From Microbulbifer harenosus (GTDB taxonomy: Bacteria; Pseudomonadota; Gammaproteobacteria; Pseudomonadales; Cellvibrionaceae): a stretch of 64,000 nt of DNA. Position numbers and translations under genes: made by a program. Each line of letters opens with the position of its first letter. The stretch's first letter is position 1. The stretch is from positions 1 to 64,000 of the forward strand of contig NZ_VANI01000014.1 of the NCBI RefSeq assembly GCF_005771435.1, given 5' to 3'. The notes beneath the pieces are model-generated. The model searched no databases. It saw only the letters and a list, made by a program, of their open reading frames with translations, and was not told where the DNA came from. Positions 61,516 through 64,000 of the stretch are shown piece by piece.

Positions 61516-62916
61516 TCAGAATTTCACATTGCGCGGGGTGCGCGGGAAGGGGATCACATCGCGGATGTTGCCCATTCCGGTCACGTAGGAAACGATACGG
61601 TCGAAGCCGAGTCCGAAACCGCCGTGAGGCACGGTGCCGTAGCGGCGCAGGTCGCGGTACCAGTCCAGGTGCTCCTTGGGAATGTCCATCTCGTCCATGC
61701 GTGCGTCCAGCTTGTCCAGGCGCTCTTCGCGCTGGGAGCCGCCGATGATCTCGCCGATGCCCGGGGCCAGAATATCCATCGCCGCTACGGTTTTGCCGTC
61801 GTCGTTCATACGCATATAGAAGGCTTTGATGTCCTTCGGATAGTTCAGCACGATCACCGGCTTCTTGAAGTGCTTCTCGGCCAGGTAGCGTTCGTGCTCG
61901 GACGCGAGGTCGATGCCCCAGGAAACCGGGAACTCGAACTTCTCGCCACACCTCTCGAGAATCTCGATGGCCTCGCAGTAATTGATCCGGGCGAAATCGT
62001 TGCCGATGATGTTTTCCAGACGGCTGATAGCCTCTTTGTCGATACGCTCGGCGAAGAACGCCATATCATCCGGGCGCTCTTCCAGCACCGCCTTGAATAC
62101 GTATTTCAGCATCTCTTCGGCGAGATTGGCGCAGTCCGCCAGGTCGGCGAACGCAATTTCCGGCTCCACCATCCAGAACTCTGCCAGGTGGCGGGTGGTG
62201 TTGGAATTTTCTGCACGGAAGGTGGGGCCGAAGGTGTACACCTTGGACAGTGCCAGGCAGTAGCTCTCCACGTTCAGCTGGCCGGATACGGTGAGGAAGG
62301 TTTCCTCACCAAAGAAATCCTGCGCATAGTCCACAGCGCCTTTGTCCGTCAGCGGCAGGTTGTTCTGATCCAGCGTACTCACACGGAACATCTCACCGGC
62401 GCCTTCGCAGTCGGAGGCGGTAATGATGGGCGTGTGCACGTAGTTGAAGCCACGCTCGTGGAAAAAGCGATGGATGGCCTGGGCGATGCAGTTGCGCACC
62501 CGCGCCACGGCGCCGCTCACGTTGGTGCGCGGACGCAGGTGGGCGTGCTCGCGCAGGTGCTCCATGGTGTGGCGTTTGGGGGACATGGGATAGGTGTCCG
62601 GGTTCTCGACCCAACCGACCACGGTGACGTGGGTCGCCAGCAGCTCGATGGCCTGGCCCTGGCCTTCGGAAGGCTTGATCGTGCCTTCGATATCCACGGC
62701 GCAACCGGTGGTCAGGCGCAGAACCTCGGACTGGTAATTGTTGAGGTTGGACTCCACGACCACTTGAATCGGGTCGAAGCAGCTGCCGTCGTGAACGGCG
62801 AGAAAGGACAGGCCGGCCTTGGAATCGCGGCGGGTGCGAATCCAGCCCTGAATACGCACGGACTCGCCTTCGCGCTGGCTGGATTTTAGAAGCTTATCAA
62901 TGGATTCAACTTGCAT
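61516..62916 (-). CDS. asnS: Asparaginyl-tRNA synthetase
   Basis: Charges tRNA-Asn with asparagine. A 466-residue class IIb synthetase: an OB-fold anticodon domain (about 20-105, [18 protein letters not shown]), motif 2 in [21 protein letters not shown] (two parts, about 213-233) and motif 3 in [17 protein letters not shown] (about 435). Full-length and monocistronic. Confidence 0.97.
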   Translation of the reverse strand: MQVESIDKLLKSSQREGESVRIQGWIRTRRDSKAGLSFLAVHDGSCFDPIQVVVESNLNNYQSEVLRLTTGCAVDIEGTIKPSEGQGQAIELLATHVTVVGWVENPDTYPMSPKRHTMEHLREHAHLRPRTNVSGAVARVRNCIAQAIHRFFHERGFNYVHTPIITASDCEGAGEMFRVSTLDQNNLPLTDKGAVDYAQDFFGEETFLTVSGQLNVESYCLALSKVYTFGPTFRAENSNTTRHLAEFWMVEPEIAFADLADCANLAEEMLKYVFKAVLEERPDDMAFFAERIDKEAISRLENIIGNDFARINYCEAIEILERCGEKFEFPVSWGIDLASEHERYLAEKHFKKPVIVLNYPKDIKAFYMRMNDDGKTVAAMDILAPGIGEIIGGSQREERLDKLDARMDEMDIPKEHLDWYRDLRRYGTVPHGGFGLGFDRIVSYVTGMGNIRDVIPFPRTPRNVKF

Positions 62917-62948
62917 GATGGTGCTCTTGTTGTTCGCGTTTGCTGATG

Positions 62949-62966
62949 GGCATGCCCCCCGGGGGC
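62949..62966. repeat. GC palindrome upstream of asnS
   Basis: A near-perfect palindrome ATGCCCCC-C-GGGGGCAT, followed by the direct repeat CACGCGGCTTT. It lies 33 bp before the asnS start in the leader, with no coding role. Confidence 0.4.
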
Positions 62967-63188
62967 ATCACGCGGCTTTCACGCGGCTTTTTATAGACGC
63001 GGCTTGTGGCCGCGCAGGCGAAAGACGCCGGCATCTTGCCCCCTGATCGCGCGAAAATCCAGCCCCACAGCGGAGCGGCGCTGCTGTCGCCAAACCTCTG
63101 ACTTGCTGGTTTCAAACCCTGGGAGAGTGTAGTTCAGCGGAGGCGGCGGGCGCGGTAATCTGCCTGTTCCCAATGGACAATCGTGACT

Positions 63189-63216
63189 CTTGGTTCGAAA
63201 AAGGGCTGTCCTACAC
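63189..63216 (+). promoter_or_regulatory. Possible promoter before the DUF2244 gene
   Basis: TTGGTT (63189-63194), 16-bp spacer, TACACT (63211-63216), 17 bases before an ATG at 63233. Moderate match; it supports the shorter start. Confidence 0.3.
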
Positions 63217-63232
63217 TGAAAAGGTCACAGTG

Positions 63233-63769
63233 ATGGAAGCCGTACCCATGGTCAAAGAAGTCGGCGGCGTGCGCGGGCGCCGGACCTGTATTCTCCTCGC
63301 GCCCAATCAATCCCTGTCGCTGGAAGGCAACCTCTGGGTGTTCATCTCTCTGGTAGCGGTGTCACTGGGGATCAGTATCGCCTTTGCGCTGGCAGGCGCC
63401 TGGATGGTAATCCCCTTTGCAGGTCTCGAAATACTCCTGCTGGCCGTGTTGTTCGGCTACGTATATATGGAGGGCACCCGGCGCGAGGTGATCCGAATCA
63501 GCGATGACCGCGTAATCCTCGACACCAGTCGCGGCAGTCTCAAGCGCCCCGTCTACCACACCGAGTTTGACCGCAACAGTCTGGCCGTACTAGTGCGTAT
63601 GGGGACCACACCGGCAGAGCCTGCGGTGGTGACGTTTACCGGTCCGGAAGGTTGTCTTGAAGTGGGTGAGTTTTTAACGGACGCGGAAAAAGCCGCGCTG
63701 GTGGACAAGCTTGGCAGCTGTGGTTTGCGTGCGCGCCGCGAGCAGAGCTTCCGTCTGCAGGAATTCTGA
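63233..63769 (+). CDS. DUF2244 membrane protein
   Basis: A 178-residue protein with two membrane helices (about 35-55 and 60-80) and a soluble C-terminal part. LAPNQSLS, then [16 protein letters not shown] and [10 protein letters not shown], match DUF2244, whose function is unknown; it is often near cytochrome oxidase genes, which are not seen here. A longer frame starts with ATG at 63173, but the first 20 residues look non-conserved and overlap a possible promoter. Confidence 0.8.
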   Translation: MEAVPMVKEVGGVRGRRTCILLAPNQSLSLEGNLWVFISLVAVSLGISIAFALAGAWMVIPFAGLEILLLAVLFGYVYMEGTRREVIRISDDRVILDTSRGSLKRPVYHTEFDRNSLAVLVRMGTTPAEPAVVTFTGPEGCLEVGEFLTDAEKAALVDKLGSCGLRARREQSFRLQEF

Positions 63770-63805
63770 ACGGGACCTTGCCCGGCAGTGGGTCTGTCGA
63801 TTGGA

Positions 63806-63811
63806 TATAAT
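63806..63811 (+). promoter_or_regulatory. -10 element of the bcp promoter
   Basis: A perfect TATAAT lies 67 bases before the bcp ATG; no good -35 is seen 16-18 bp upstream. Confidence 0.4.
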
Positions 63812-63878
63812 GCGCGCGTTCCACAGCGCGAGACTCGCGCCATTCACTTTTCGACACATACACCGCGGGGGAGGGGAC

Positions 63879-64000
63879 ATGGCATTTCCCAAGATCGGCA
63901 ATCTGGCACCAGCCTTTTCATTGAACAATCAAAACGGCGAAAAAGTATCCCTGAAAGATTTTCGGGATGAAAAGAACGTGGTGCTGTATTTCTATCCGAA
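63879..64000 (+). CDS. bcp: Peroxiredoxin, Bcp/PrxQ type (partial)
   Basis: The first 40 residues of a thiol peroxidase, cut by the right window edge. [20 protein letters not shown] and VVLYFYP are the start of the thioredoxin-like fold of Bcp; the peroxidatic Cys would follow within a few residues beyond the window. GAGGGG lies upstream of the ATG. Confidence 0.88.
   Translation, partial: MAFPKIGNLAPAFSLNNQNGEKVSLKDFRDEKNVVLYFYP

Noticed and set aside
61624..62889. 421-codon + strand open frame opposite asnS
   Set aside because: asnS is full-length and well conserved; no family features in the reverse frame.

Overview
The window looks like chromosomal DNA of a marine gammaproteobacterium. 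Gene order and protein sequences resemble Microbulbifer and other Cellvibrionales most, but that placement is inference, not a search result. The core is GC-rich. Signs of the group are a complete TusBCDE set, RNase E with a long leader next to RluC, the yceF/yceD/rpmF/plsX/fabD/fabG/acpP/fabF/pabC/mltG/tmk/holB/pilZ/tatD block, and a dimeric-type dUTPase.

Region by region: (1) 1-1661 is mobile DNA. It holds the 3' end of a group II intron (maturase end, domain V, domain VI) on the + strand, placed at the end of an integron gene cassette. Two cassette ORFs on the - strand (a secreted hypothetical and a GNAT acetyltransferase) are separated by a 120-bp attC site; no integrase is visible. (2) 2089-18573 is mostly housekeeping: a NagB-fold protein, DAHP synthase, an AddAB-like helicase/nuclease pair, MurI, RmuC, an AEC transporter, a DUF2489 protein, copper resistance CopA/CopB, and TrmA. 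(3) 18665-25733 is a patchwork. It has SoxR with a textbook SoxR box in front of an MBL-fold protein, YjbQ, then about 5 kb (acetolactate synthase, an aldehyde dehydrogenase broken by an amber codon, an ArsR remnant, a TetR regulator with three operators, and a RidA protein). This segment ends in a diverged duplicate of the 3' end of yjbQ. (4) 25734-27887 carries tusDCBE and a BAX-inhibitor-1 protein. (5) 28020-36877 has a periplasmic phosphatase-like protein, a four-gene - strand operon (VTT membrane protein, six-hairpin glycosidase, GT4 glycosyltransferase, and a phosphodiesterase fused to an endonuclease/exonuclease/phosphatase domain), and an MgtC/DUF4010 protein. (6) 36997-42715 is a second - strand operon: isochorismatase-like hydrolase, YtcJ-like amidohydrolase, MFS exporter and alginate-export-type outer-membrane barrel. 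(7) 42972-47062 holds tRNA-Ser(UGA), rne and its 785-bp upstream region. (8) 47063-60369 is the fatty-acid, cell-wall and replication gene block. (9) 60458-64000 has mdh, asnS, a DUF2244 protein and the start of bcp.

The most notable points are the intron sitting in a cassette end in the orientation expected of group IIC-attC introns, the yjbQ-bounded segment with two nonsense-broken genes, the three-operator TetR/RidA switch, and two envelope/small-molecule operons whose combined roles I cannot name. No rRNA gene, CRISPR array or prophage was seen. Start codons were chosen by eye from ribosome-binding sites and family N-termini.
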